Shown here piece by piece: positions 1-7,388 of a DNA stretch of 20,069 nucleotides (position 1 is its first letter; each line of letters opens with the position of its first letter). Both the position numbers and the translations under genes were made by a program. This DNA comes from a virus. The notes under the pieces are model-generated. The model made no database searches. It was not told where the DNA came from and saw only the letters and a program-made list of their open reading frames with translations. The stretch lies in the IMG/VR virus record IMGVR_UViG_3300025469_000045, positions 1 through 20,069 of that record; one strand, written 5' to 3'.

Positions 1-1
1 G

Positions 2-1054
2 CATCGCTGCGGAACTGGCGGCGTCGATATTGGGGCGATTGAGCGCTCGGGATTCAAGGTTGTTGACGGCGTCATAATCGACCTTCAGTTCAAAATTCCG
101 CGCGCCTACCTGATCGCGGATGATTTCGATGGGAGCAAGGTTCAAGCGTATCCGGCTAGTGAAATCATTCCAGTGTGGAACCGCAGGCGCGCGGGACAGT
201 ACCGCGGGCTGACGCTGTTTCATGCCGGCATCCTTGACATCCACGACCTTGATGACTTGCAAAAATATGAGATGCGCGCGGCCAAGGACGCCGCTTCGAT
301 TTCGCGCATCATCAAAACCCAGGCAGGCGCGGTCACGCCGGACGGAAACGCCATCGGTGCTTCGCTTACTGCGCTGCCGAATGCTGACCCTGCAACGCGG
401 GTGGCATATTACAAACAAGCGCTCGGCGGTGAGGTATTGGTGCCGCAGGTCGGGGATGAAATTACGCAATTCGAGAGCAAGCGCCCGTCTGCAGCGACAA
501 CCGGTTTTTGGGATCGGCTCGACGCTAAATTTGCTCAGGGTTCTGGCATTTCCTACCCGGCGTTGGTCGATTACCGCGTCGCATCGTTGGGCGGCGCCAC
601 CCTGCGCGCCTGTCTGGAGTCGGACAACCGGCGATTCGAGTTGGAGACTATCGATCAAGCCCGCGCCGCGCAGAAGGTTTGGGAATTTGCGATAGGTTGG
701 GCCATCGCGCACGGCGAGGTTCCGAAAAATCCTGATTGGAACAAGGTCAGGTGGCACCCGCCGCGGCGCACAACGGTCGACGTGGGCAACGATTCTGCGG
801 CCCGCCTGGAGGAACTGAAGGCTGGTCGCACGACCTATCAGGACGAATACGGCGAGACCGGTGAAGACTGGCGCGAGCGTCTTGACCAGCGTGCGCAAGA
901 AGAAGCCTACATCGATGAACTCGCGGCTAAATACAAGATTCCACGTCAACTTATAGCCAGCTTCGCGATGGAGCGGCTTGCCGGACAAGCGCCCGACGCG
1001 GTCGGACCAACCCCGGCGCCAGGGGAAGGAGGCGGAAAGGGAGAAACTCAATGA
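2..1054 (+). CDS. Phage portal protein, lambda gpB-like (5' end outside window)
   Basis: This is the C-terminal 350 residues of a portal protein, the dodecameric ring at the capsid vertex through which DNA is packaged and ejected. The frame is open to the left window edge, so the GTG at 173 is an internal codon and not the start. Around 170-290 the translation has the typical lambda-portal pattern: an IIPVW..RR.GQYRGL stretch followed by an Asp/Leu-rich helix (DIHDLDDLQKYE) and an Ala-rich segment. Further on are a GFWDRLDAKFAQGSGISY segment and a W-x-P-P-R motif near 760 leading to the acidic C-terminal helices. The family is about 530 residues long, so roughly a third is missing. The C-terminal tail is rich in Pro and Gly. 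Its TGA overlaps the ATG of the capsid polyprotein. Assignment to the lambda-type portal family (Phage_portal_2) is from remembered motif pattern. Confidence 0.88.
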   Translation, partial: HRCGTGGVDIGAIERSGFKVVDGVIIDLQFKIPRAYLIADDFDGSKVQAYPASEIIPVWNRRRAGQYRGLTLFHAGILDIHDLDDLQKYEMRAAKDAASISRIIKTQAGAVTPDGNAIGASLTALPNADPATRVAYYKQALGGEVLVPQVGDEITQFESKRPSAATTGFWDRLDAKFAQGSGISYPALVDYRVASLGGATLRACLESDNRRFELETIDQARAAQKVWEFAIGWAIAHGEVPKNPDWNKVRWHPPRRTTVDVGNDSAARLEELKAGRTTYQDEYGETGEDWRERLDQRAQEEAYIDELAAKYKIPRQLIASFAMERLAGQAPDAVGPTPAPGEGGGKGETQ

Positions 1055-3297
1055 GCCGGCCCACAGGGGACAAGCTCAAGACCGTAACTGCTATTTTGAA
1101 TGCCGTGGGAGACCAGGACATCAAGCTTTCATGCCGGGAGATTGAGCGCCTAGAGGGTGTTCGCAACGGTACTATAGGCAAAATTGAGCGCACGGCGCTC
1201 AAGAAGGTGCATGCTGGTCTGGTCGGGTACAGAGTTGGTCGCGTTCAAATTCAGGCGCGCGATTCAGCGAGTGTCATTGCTTTTTCGGTGCCCTCTGCAT
1301 TGCCCTCGCTCGCTGCCTCCGACCCGATGCCCGAGGCTATCATTTGGATGCCGGCTGGCGTCCACGCCATCACAGCCTGCACGCTCGACGGTAAGGGATA
1401 CAGCGGCACGGTCATTTGTGATGAGCAGGCAGCGCGTGTTGTAGCTTCCCACCTTGCTACCCTAAAGGCCAAGGGCAAGCGCACCTGGATCGACTTCAAT
1501 CACGAGGATGGCGCCGCTTCTGCGGATATTAAGGCGTTCTCGTGGGACCCCGCCAAGGGAATCATGGCGCATCTCGACTGGACGCCGGGCGGCGAAAAGT
1601 CAGTGCGCGACAAAGAATTTATTTCGTTCAGTCCTGCTTTTGAGGCGAACCGGACTACCGGTCGCATCGAGAGCTTGATTGAGGGACATGCGTTAGGGGG
1701 CTTGGTCAACGCACCGGCCTTTGACGCAATGCCAGCTTTAATCGCGGCCCGGTATGGCCTCGATGCTTCTCACAGAAATCCGCATCCGGAGGATAACCCG
1801 GAATCCAAAAACATGAAAGAGACACTGCTCAAGATTCTGGCCGCGCTGAAGGTTACTCCACCGGCCAACGCTACCGAGGACCAGCTTGTGGACCTCCTTG
1901 CCAAGCATATCGATGGCCTCGCGCCAAGCGAGGAGGTCGTTAAACTGAAGGCTCAGCTTACCGATCTGAAGACCGCCGCCGATGCTGAAAAGACTGCATC
2001 AGTGCAGGCCAAGAAGGACGCCGACGTCAAGATCGCGGAAATGGAGCGCAAGATGACTGAGACCGCTGCTGTGCTGGCAGGTTTCAAGGCCGGTGCCGAT
2101 GGCGTGCGCGTGGTCGTGACGCAGGAGGACATGACCGATGTTCTCGCTGCCTACGCCTCCAAGGACCCGTCGCAGTTTCCGGCGAATGAGCATTTCGCGC
2201 AGCAACGCGCGGAACTCGCCGTTGATCGCGCGCTGATCTATGCGCGTAACATCAAGCCGCGCCTGTTCAAGAATCGGGAGCGCGCTTCGATTCGCGCTGC
2301 CCTGGCTGACCTGCTCAGTCATGCCGGCGTCCACAGTGCAGACATTGTCAAGATCGTCGCGAAGGCTACTACCCGCCTTCAGATTCAGGCCAACACGCTC
2401 GGCACGCTGTCCGGTTCGCTCATTGCGCAGCAGGCTCTTTCGCTGCTCAAGGCTGACCTGCCGGCGCTCAGTATGTTTACGGCCGACTTCAGCAACGCCG
2501 CTGCTAAGCTGAATCAGACGGTAATCACCCGCATACGTTCGATTCCTGCGGTGCAGAGCTACGCTGCGCCTCCGACCGGTTATGCTGCTACGGCCGTCAC
2601 CGACACTGACGTTCCGGTGACTATCGACCAGCACCGCTACGTGCAGTTCGACTACAACGCGAACGAACTCGCTTCGACCAACCGCGACCTGTTCGGAGAG
2701 CAGGCCGAGGGTTCGATCTACGCGCTCGGCAAGGATGTTGTCGACTTCATCCTCGCGCTTGTGACGGTCGGCAACTTCAACATCGGCGGGGGGAAATCGA
2801 CGGTCGCGCAGAGTGCGTGGACGCGCTCGGCGGTGATCGCACAGCGCGTCGCGCTCCGTAAACGGAAGGTGATGATTAAGGACGGCTTTGCGATAATGAA
2901 TGAGGATTACTTTGGTCAGCTCGCGGTTGACCCGGTGATCGCTACCCTCGCGACGTTCCAACGGCCTGACCTCATCACGGAATACGTATTGCCCAAGATC
3001 GCCGGTTTCATGCCGGTGGGTTACGTCGACCTGCCCACGACCAGCAACCTCGTTGCTGTCCTTGGTTCCAAGGAAGCGCTCGTGGTTGCGGCCCGCCTGC
3101 CTTACGACTACGTTGACGCTCAGATCGGCAGCAACTACGGCGCGGTTTCGCAGGTCAGTGATCCCGACACCGGGCTGTCAGTGATGCTGACGCAGTACGT
3201 CAACCACGACGCCGGCGCCAGCCGCTATCGCGTGGCGCTCATGTACGGTTCTGCGGTGGGTGACAAGACCCGCGCACAGCTCGTCGTGTCGGCCTGA
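1051..3297 (+). CDS. Mu gpI-like protease / scaffold / major capsid protein fusion
   Basis: A 748-residue polyprotein in one open frame. Residues about 85-235 resemble the phage Mu gpI head-maturation protease: a WIDFNHEDG block with His151, an EFISFSPAF block with Ser194, and a later LVNAPAF block; His151 and Ser194 are candidate catalytic residues. Residues about 255-345 are a Lys/Glu/Ala-rich helical region with coiled-coil character, as in internal scaffolds (Mu gpZ). Residues about 465-748 look like an HK97-fold major capsid protein, with a hydrophobic-acidic block at about 526-570 (DQHRYVQFDYNANELAST, then GEQAEG). The ATG overlaps the portal stop and is preceded by GGGAG at SD distance. 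In Mu these parts are genes I, Z (inside I) and T; here they are one gene. The first 60 residues are unassigned. Cleavage or internal initiation at Met255 would be needed to make excess coat protein. Confidence 0.85.
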   Translation: MSRPTGDKLKTVTAILNAVGDQDIKLSCREIERLEGVRNGTIGKIERTALKKVHAGLVGYRVGRVQIQARDSASVIAFSVPSALPSLAASDPMPEAIIWMPAGVHAITACTLDGKGYSGTVICDEQAARVVASHLATLKAKGKRTWIDFNHEDGAASADIKAFSWDPAKGIMAHLDWTPGGEKSVRDKEFISFSPAFEANRTTGRIESLIEGHALGGLVNAPAFDAMPALIAARYGLDASHRNPHPEDNPESKNMKETLLKILAALKVTPPANATEDQLVDLLAKHIDGLAPSEEVVKLKAQLTDLKTAADAEKTASVQAKKDADVKIAEMERKMTETAAVLAGFKAGADGVRVVVTQEDMTDVLAAYASKDPSQFPANEHFAQQRAELAVDRALIYARNIKPRLFKNRERASIRAALADLLSHAGVHSADIVKIVAKATTRLQIQANTLGTLSGSLIAQQALSLLKADLPALSMFTADFSNAAAKLNQTVITRIRSIPAVQSYAAPPTGYAATAVTDTDVPVTIDQHRYVQFDYNANELASTNRDLFGEQAEGSIYALGKDVVDFILALVTVGNFNIGGGKSTVAQSAWTRSAVIAQRVALRKRKVMIKDGFAIMNEDYFGQLAVDPVIATLATFQRPDLITEYVLPKIAGFMPVGYVDLPTTSNLVAVLGSKEALVVAARLPYDYVDAQIGSNYGAVSQVSDPDTGLSVMLTQYVNHDAGASRYRVALMYGSAVGDKTRAQLVVSA

Positions 3298-3312
3298 TCC
3301 TGATTCATCGCA

Positions 3313-3342
3313 GCTACCGGGCGGTTGATTCCGCCCGGTAGC
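3313..3342 (+). promoter_or_regulatory. Perfect 12-bp hairpin after the capsid gene
   Basis: Bases 3313-3324 (GCTACCGGGCGG) are perfectly complementary to 3331-3342, with a 6-base loop (TTGATT). The hairpin begins 16 bases after the capsid stop and ends 7 bases before the next ATG. No T-run follows, so it is not a standard intrinsic terminator. It could be a partial terminator, a processing site or a 3'-end stabiliser that raises capsid mRNA over the downstream genes. The structure is directly seen; the role is inferred. Confidence 0.6.
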
Positions 3343-3349
3343 CTACTCC

Positions 3350-3691
3350 ATGACCGCAGGACAGCAGGCAATCGCAGACGGTTTCGCCGCAACGCTCGCA
3401 GAGCACGGACAAGCTTGGACGCGAACTGCTGATGGCGCGGTCATCTATGGAGTAGCCTGCAAACTGAAACCCGACAATCCGCACATGGCCGGCGCGCAGG
3501 ATGAGGATTTCCCGGTCTTCGTTGCCGACCGCTCATTATCACCGCCACTCCCTATCGCCTGGGTCATGCCTGCCACCCGACTCAAGAAAGGCGACGAACT
3601 CACGAAAAACACCAAAAACTTCCGCGTCGTTCGCGCGGACTATGAGGAAGCGACGGCCCTTTGGACCGTTGTTTTCTCACCCACCTTCTAA
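3350..3691 (+). CDS. Probable head-tail joining / head-completion protein
   Basis: A 113-residue protein directly after the major capsid gene, the usual place for head-completion proteins (lambda FII is 117 residues). The N-terminal half begins with a helix (QQAIADGFAATLAEHG) and is followed by beta-type segments with a KPDNPHMAG turn. The C-terminal part has the pattern KGDELTKNTKNFRVVRADYEEATALW, common in small head-tail connectors. There is no Shine-Dalgarno sequence before the ATG, which lies just beyond a 12-bp hairpin, so initiation may depend on that structure or on a leader-independent mechanism. Function is inferred from length, position and weak pattern; other neck roles are possible. 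Confidence 0.6.
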   Translation: MTAGQQAIADGFAATLAEHGQAWTRTADGAVIYGVACKLKPDNPHMAGAQDEDFPVFVADRSLSPPLPIAWVMPATRLKKGDELTKNTKNFRVVRADYEEATALWTVVFSPTF

Positions 3692-3692
3692 A

Positions 3693-4523
3693 ATGAAAAC
3701 TACTCGATTTCTCCTCAGCGCTGTATTCGCAGCCTGTCTCTTCGCTATTCCTGCCCATGCGCAGCTTATCATGGGCACTGCTGAAACCAGCGGCACGCTT
3801 CCCGACAACGACAATGACCATTTCCCGACTGTCGCAGCGATGCTCACATATATGTCTGCGCACAGCACAGGCATTGCGCATGGTTCCGCAGGCCAAGTGC
3901 AGTACACGGACGGAAGCGGAAACTGGCAGTCGAACTCCGGGTTTACGTCAGATTCGTCAGGCAACGTCGTAGTGCTGACACTTAACGGCAATACGATCAC
4001 TACCGGCTCTGGCACGCTCGCGCTCGGCGCCGGCAAGACGATCACGTTTAACCATACGTCGACGTTTACCACGACGGATGCGCAGACCTACACGTTTCCG
4101 ACTACTTCTGCGACACTTGCCCGCACTGATGCTGGAAATGCGTTCACTGGCAATCAGAGTGCGACCGGGTCAATTCTCAGTTCTCACGCAACGGCTGGCG
4201 TCGGCTATGCTACTGGCGCGGGAGGCACGGTGACGCAGATCACCAGCCGAACGACCGGCGTAACGATCAACAAGGCTAGTGGCGCTATCACGCTCTTTAG
4301 CGCGGCGGGGTCTGCCACGCCTGCAACGTTCACCGTAACTGACAGCGCCGTCGCCGCGACTGACGTTGTGGTTGTTAATCAGAAATCTGGAACTGACACC
4401 TATGAGATTTTCGTGACCGCCGTTGGCGCCAGCAGCTTCAACGTGACGTTCTTCACTACGGGCGGAACCACGACTGAGCAGCCGGTGTTCAGTTTCGCCG
4501 TCATCAAGGGCGTTTCCTCGTAA
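3693..4523 (+). CDS. Fibre-like protein with Sec signal peptide
   Basis: A 276-residue protein starting one base after the previous stop. The start at 3693 is chosen because the first 23 residues form a textbook signal peptide: a basic n-region (KTTR), a hydrophobic core, and an AHA-Q cleavage site after Ala23. The same frame is open further upstream, but that part is a shadow of the previous gene. Residues about 85-150 are Thr/Gly/Asn-rich short beta repeats (LTLNGNTITTGSGTLALG and a TYTFPTTSATL unit), as in the shafts of phage fibres. The last 100 residues (GYATGAGGTVTQ to FAVIKG) resemble a compact domain recurrent at the ends of phage fibre or decoration proteins. Expected role: a trimeric surface or adsorption fibre. 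A secretion signal on a virion protein in the head module is unusual; it may instead act at the host envelope. Confidence 0.65.
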   Translation: MKTTRFLLSAVFAACLFAIPAHAQLIMGTAETSGTLPDNDNDHFPTVAAMLTYMSAHSTGIAHGSAGQVQYTDGSGNWQSNSGFTSDSSGNVVVLTLNGNTITTGSGTLALGAGKTITFNHTSTFTTTDAQTYTFPTTSATLARTDAGNAFTGNQSATGSILSSHATAGVGYATGAGGTVTQITSRTTGVTINKASGAITLFSAAGSATPATFTVTDSAVAATDVVVVNQKSGTDTYEIFVTAVGASSFNVTFFTTGGTTTEQPVFSFAVIKGVSS

Positions 4524-4524
4524 C

Positions 4525-5226
4525 GTGGAAGCTTCGATCCAAAGCAATATCGACGCCTTCAACGCGGCTTTTGCTGAGTACGTTAAATATACCAGCAAGA
4601 CACCTCAGGAGGCGCTTGAACACAAGGTAATGCGCTTGGGTTTCGCGCTTTGGCAAGGGTTTTCCGCGCACGAATTTGGCGGTTATCCCAGGAGACCGGG
4701 CATCGCCCGTGCGGAACTAGCCGCGCGCACCATTGCAGGATTGGGGACAAAAATTCGCGGTTGGCTGATGGACGTTTATTTAGCCGAGCGGTCTAAGTTA
4801 CGCAGTGAAACCAAGGCCATTCGAGGCAGGCAATACATGGGCCTTCAATCGGCAAAGAACGCAGGGGTTGAAAAAACGAACCGTGAAGCGCGCGTGCGAT
4901 TATGGCAAAAAATCGTCGGCACGGAAGTAGCGTTTCGACAGAGAGGAATTGGCATGCTTGGGGCTGCGTTTCTTTGGTATCGTTGGCGTCACAATAGCGC
5001 AAAGGGAAGATTTTTGCAGCGCAACACAAGCGGCAAGACTCTCGGCAGTGTGGAGGTTGGAGATGGCGTAGCGACAATCGAGGGCAACGTGGCCGGCCTA
5101 GATGTGGTGGGTGTGCGCTACGGCATCGTTAACAAGGCCATCACCGATCAGACCGCCGATATGCTTAATTTTGTCAAGGATCGGCAGGACGCCGCCGCCG
5201 CTCAGCTTCTCAGGGCATTCGCATGA
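4525..5226 (+). CDS. Probable neck or tail-completion protein
   Basis: A 233-residue, mostly helical protein whose GTG start lies one base after the previous stop, with AAGGG about 12 bases upstream. The N-terminal third is amphipathic helix; the centre is very basic (RSKLRSETKAIRGRQY and NREARVRLWQK), and the C-terminal third is a beta segment (VEVGDGVATIEGNVAGLDVVGVRYGIVNKAI) followed by a terminal helix. Position between the head-completion gene and a tail-terminator-like gene suggests an HK97 gp10-type or other head-tail connector role. No catalytic motif is visible. Its last codon overlaps the next ATG, indicating coupling. The function is inferred from gene order only. Confidence 0.5.
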   Translation: MEASIQSNIDAFNAAFAEYVKYTSKTPQEALEHKVMRLGFALWQGFSAHEFGGYPRRPGIARAELAARTIAGLGTKIRGWLMDVYLAERSKLRSETKAIRGRQYMGLQSAKNAGVEKTNREARVRLWQKIVGTEVAFRQRGIGMLGAAFLWYRWRHNSAKGRFLQRNTSGKTLGSVEVGDGVATIEGNVAGLDVVGVRYGIVNKAITDQTADMLNFVKDRQDAAAAQLLRAFA

Positions 5227-5663
5227 CTCTCGATAACGTACAAGCTTACTTCGCGGGTCTGATTACTGCCGATGCACAACTCGGATTGCTCGGCACGCCG
5301 ATTCAATTTGACCCATATAAAGACCCGGAAGAGGCGAAGTCTGCCATTGCCGACCAACTTCGCGCAACGGGTGTTTGTATAGAGATTGAGGAAGCCGAAC
5401 TTTACAACGCCGAAACGCTCTTAGACGGAACGACGAAGGGCGATGCTCATTGCAGTGTCTTGGTAGCCGAGAGTGTTTTGAAGGCGCACACGCCAAATCG
5501 CTCTGCGCTTAGGACTCGTATAATTCAAACCTGCACCAAGCGGCCCAGTGGCACACAAAAGCCGGCGCGTTATGTTCCTGGTGAGGGTGCGGTCAGGACT
5601 GAAGGTGGTTACGTCCTTCGCATGTATTCATTTTTCATTCCGCTTAACATCAAGCCCGCATGA
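5223..5663 (+). CDS. Probable tail terminator (minor tail protein)
   Basis: A 146-residue protein in the slot of tail terminators, the ring that caps the tail tube and joins it to the head (lambda gpU is 131 residues). It starts with an amphipathic helix (LDNVQAYFAGLITADAQLG), followed by alternating beta strands and an acidic helix (DPEEAKSAIADQL), a central strand-rich part (GDAHCSVLVAESV), and a final strand (GGYVLRMYSFFIPLNI), in line with the mixed alpha/beta fold of the family. Both ends overlap their neighbours by ATGA. No motif decides the assignment, so it rests on length, secondary-structure pattern and context. Confidence 0.5.
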   Translation: MTLDNVQAYFAGLITADAQLGLLGTPIQFDPYKDPEEAKSAIADQLRATGVCIEIEEAELYNAETLLDGTTKGDAHCSVLVAESVLKAHTPNRSALRTRIIQTCTKRPSGTQKPARYVPGEGAVRTEGGYVLRMYSFFIPLNIKPA

Positions 5664-5884
5664 AAACCGGAAACCGCAAAGTCATTCTCGCCGCGCTTTA
5701 TCTGGCGGGCTGTTTCGGAATCGCAGTGCTTGAGGTTCTGAACAAGCCGGACGCCGGCCAACTCGCTGCGCTCGGCGGGACGTTCACCGGCATCGCAGCA
5801 GGTCTTGGCACGTTCATGTGGGGCAACGCCAAGGAACACGAGCACGACGCAAAGGCTCCTGCAGTCAACACACCATCTCAATGA
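5660..5884 (+). CDS. Small holin-like membrane protein (two TM segments)
   Basis: A 74-residue protein with a short basic N-terminus (KTGNRK), a first hydrophobic segment at residues about 8-27, a short hinge with Asn-Lys-Pro-Asp, a second Gly-rich hydrophobic segment at about 34-55, and a hydrophilic, His/Asp-containing tail. This is the architecture of small class II holins, which make inner-membrane holes that release the endolysin. The start overlaps the previous stop and there is no Shine-Dalgarno sequence, so translation is probably coupled. It is the first of four membrane-protein genes in a row. Other small membrane roles cannot be excluded. Confidence 0.6.
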   Translation: MKTGNRKVILAALYLAGCFGIAVLEVLNKPDAGQLAALGGTFTGIAAGLGTFMWGNAKEHEHDAKAPAVNTPSQ

Positions 5885-6381
5885 GTATTCTCGATCTAGT
5901 CGGTAACGCCGCATCGGGCGGCATTCTCGGAGTCGTCGGCTCCGTTTTTACGGGAGTCGTCTCGCTGTTTCAGGCAAAGAATCAATTCGCCCATGATGAG
6001 GCGATGGCTGACCTGGAAATCAAGCGCATCGCAGCCAACTCTGAGGCGCAAAAGCAGCTCTCTGCTGACCAACTGAAGATTGTCACTGAGCAAGGGGCGG
6101 TGACGGCGTTTCAGTCTTCACAGGTTGCCGCCAGCTCGATCAACAACGTTCCTCCCATTATCGCCGGGCTGCTGTCGCTCTGGCGCCCGGTCCTGACCGC
6201 CCTGCTCCTTGGCCTGACCTACTATTTCTATTTCTCTGAGCAAGGCGCAACTCGCGATTCCATCGCAGAGGCAATCTGCAATCTCGCTGGCTTGTCGGTC
6301 GCATGGTGGTTCGGCTCGCGTCAGATGCAACACCTAGCGCCGGCTAAACCCTCGTCTGTTCAACCTGAAGATAAATCATAA
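5881..6381 (+). CDS. GTA-type 3TM holin-like membrane protein
   Basis: A 166-residue protein with three hydrophobic parts: residues about 4-30 (Gly/Val-rich), about 92-118 (PPIIAGLLSLWRPVLTALLL then YYFYF), and about 130-148 ending in WWFGSRQ. Between the first and second lies a charged helical stretch (AKNQFAHDEAMADLEIKRIAANSEAQKQ). The WRPVLT segment and the terminal W-F-G-S-R motif resemble the 3TM holin family known from gene transfer agents (GTA_holin_3TM). The start at 5881 overlaps the stop of the preceding holin-like gene, giving a likely pair. The family assignment is from remembered pattern; the membrane topology is directly suggested by the sequence. Confidence 0.6.
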   Translation: MSILDLVGNAASGGILGVVGSVFTGVVSLFQAKNQFAHDEAMADLEIKRIAANSEAQKQLSADQLKIVTEQGAVTAFQSSQVAASSINNVPPIIAGLLSLWRPVLTALLLGLTYYFYFSEQGATRDSIAEAICNLAGLSVAWWFGSRQMQHLAPAKPSSVQPEDKS

Positions 6382-6385
6382 AACC

Positions 6386-6538
6386 ATGTATTACGTTATC
6401 ACTGCAGTCGTTTCGTTCATCGTCGGTGCCGTCGTGAGCTATTTCTACCACGGTCATATCACCGCCGCAACCAAAGCCCTCGAAGCTAGGGTCACGTCCC
6501 TCGAAGCCAAGGGTAAAGCCGAGGTCAAGTCACTCTGA
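6386..6538 (+). CDS. 50-residue membrane-anchored coiled-coil peptide
   Basis: A short gene of 50 codons. Residues 3-21 are an uninterrupted hydrophobic segment (YVITAVVSFIVGAVVSYFY), followed by His-Gly-His and a heptad-like helix with Leu32, Val36, Leu39 and many Lys/Glu. This is the layout of a bitopic inner-membrane protein with a short cytoplasmic or periplasmic coiled coil, as in small lysis accessory proteins or spanin-like subunits. It starts 4 bases after the previous stop without a Shine-Dalgarno sequence. Codon composition with high GC at third positions matches the neighbours, which supports it as a real gene. The function is unknown. Confidence 0.6.
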   Translation: MYYVITAVVSFIVGAVVSYFYHGHITAATKALEARVTSLEAKGKAEVKSL

Positions 6539-6544
6539 TTCCCT

Positions 6545-6769
6545 GTGTTCCAATTTACCTTTGATACCTTCGCCGCCGCTGTCGCTGTCGTTGGTGTCGG
6601 CGCATCATTCGCTGTCTGCCGCTGGCGCATTCAGGACCTCGACCGTCGCGTCGATAAACTGGAGGGCTTTCGCGACGATCACGGCGAGCGCATGGGCGTC
6701 GTTGAAACCCGCCTCACAGCCATTGAGGAATGGCTGAAGCGCATAGCCGACAAACTCGGCGTCTCCTGA
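6545..6769 (+). CDS. Small membrane protein with C-terminal coiled coil
   Basis: A 74-residue protein with a probable GTG start 6 bases after the preceding stop. Residues about 5-25 are hydrophobic (FDTFAAAVAVVGVGASFAV), then a basic junction (CRWR) and a charged heptad-repeat helix to the end (IQDLDRRVDKLEGF, ETRLTAIEEWLKRIADKL). It has the same plan as the 50-residue gene before it: N-terminal TM, C-terminal coiled coil. The two could form a heteromer. It resembles small phage membrane proteins of the haemolysin-XhlA type only in general composition (XhlA has the TM at the other end). Probably part of the lysis or envelope cassette. Confidence 0.6.
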   Translation: MFQFTFDTFAAAVAVVGVGASFAVCRWRIQDLDRRVDKLEGFRDDHGERMGVVETRLTAIEEWLKRIADKLGVS

Positions 6770-6809
6770 TTTTTGCAATCGTCTAAAACAATCGTAATCG
6801 CAACCCGCC

Positions 6810-7376
6810 ATGACTACTGAAACAAAGTTACTCGGTTGCCTAGCCCAGTTCGCTCTGGCGGGCACCATCGAAGCCTCTCCCTCCGCCGGCACGACCGGCG
6901 TCGCCTACATCCCTTCCAACGCCGCCGTTGACGGATCTGCCGCCGCCCTATGGGTGTCGCTCGGCATCATATCGAAATGGGAGCCGAAGGTCAGCTCGAG
7001 CAAGGTTGAGGTCTACAAGCCCTCGCCCGGTACGCTGAGCCTGTCCGACATCAAGCGGTCGAAGTTCAAGCGCGAACTCACCATCACCATCACGGACTGC
7101 TCGAACGTGATGTGGCTCGCGGCCAACCGCGCGCTCGCCGTCACGTCGCCGCGCACCAGCACCGTCGGCCAGTACGTGCCCCTCACGAGTGGCACGCTCA
7201 AGGGCTGGCTCAAGGCGCAGTTCTACAACCAGGACACCAACTCGCAGGAGGTGGCCGAGCAGGTGTGGGGCGAGATGGATGTGGAGGTCACCAACATTGG
7301 TGACGACAAGAACATGGAGTTCAAGCTCACCTTCACGCAGCTCTGGTCCGCCCTCAACTCGGCAACCGGCTCCTAA
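6810..7376 (+). CDS. Major tail protein (tail tube)
   Basis: A 188-residue protein in the position of the major tail tube subunit, which polymerises into the tube around the tape measure. The sequence is beta-rich: an N-terminal strand region, a WVSLGIISKWEPKVSSSKVEVYKP block, a KRSKFKRELTITITDCSNVMW block and a GTLKGWLKAQFYNQD strand pair, ending in EVTNIGDDKNMEFKLTFTQLW. Alternating strand patterns and length fit lambda gpV/HK97-type tail tube proteins. Strong GC-rich third positions suggest high expression. The ATG follows ACCCGCC with no Shine-Dalgarno sequence. It is followed by a tail-associated surface-domain gene, the chaperone and the tape measure, the usual order. Confidence 0.75.
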   Translation: MTTETKLLGCLAQFALAGTIEASPSAGTTGVAYIPSNAAVDGSAAALWVSLGIISKWEPKVSSSKVEVYKPSPGTLSLSDIKRSKFKRELTITITDCSNVMWLAANRALAVTSPRTSTVGQYVPLTSGTLKGWLKAQFYNQDTNSQEVAEQVWGEMDVEVTNIGDDKNMEFKLTFTQLWSALNSATGS

Positions 7377-7388
7377 TCCACCATTCCA

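Noticed and set aside
1999-2961. A 320-codon open frame on the minus strand opposite the capsid region
   Set aside because: It lies fully inside a well-supported capsid gene, has an Arg/His-rich composition typical of antisense shadows in GC-rich DNA, and has no recognisable motif.
3501-3692. Upstream extension of the signal-peptide protein
   Set aside because: The added residues are an Arg/Ser/Pro-rich out-of-frame reading of the preceding gene; the ATG at 3693 gives a perfect signal peptide.
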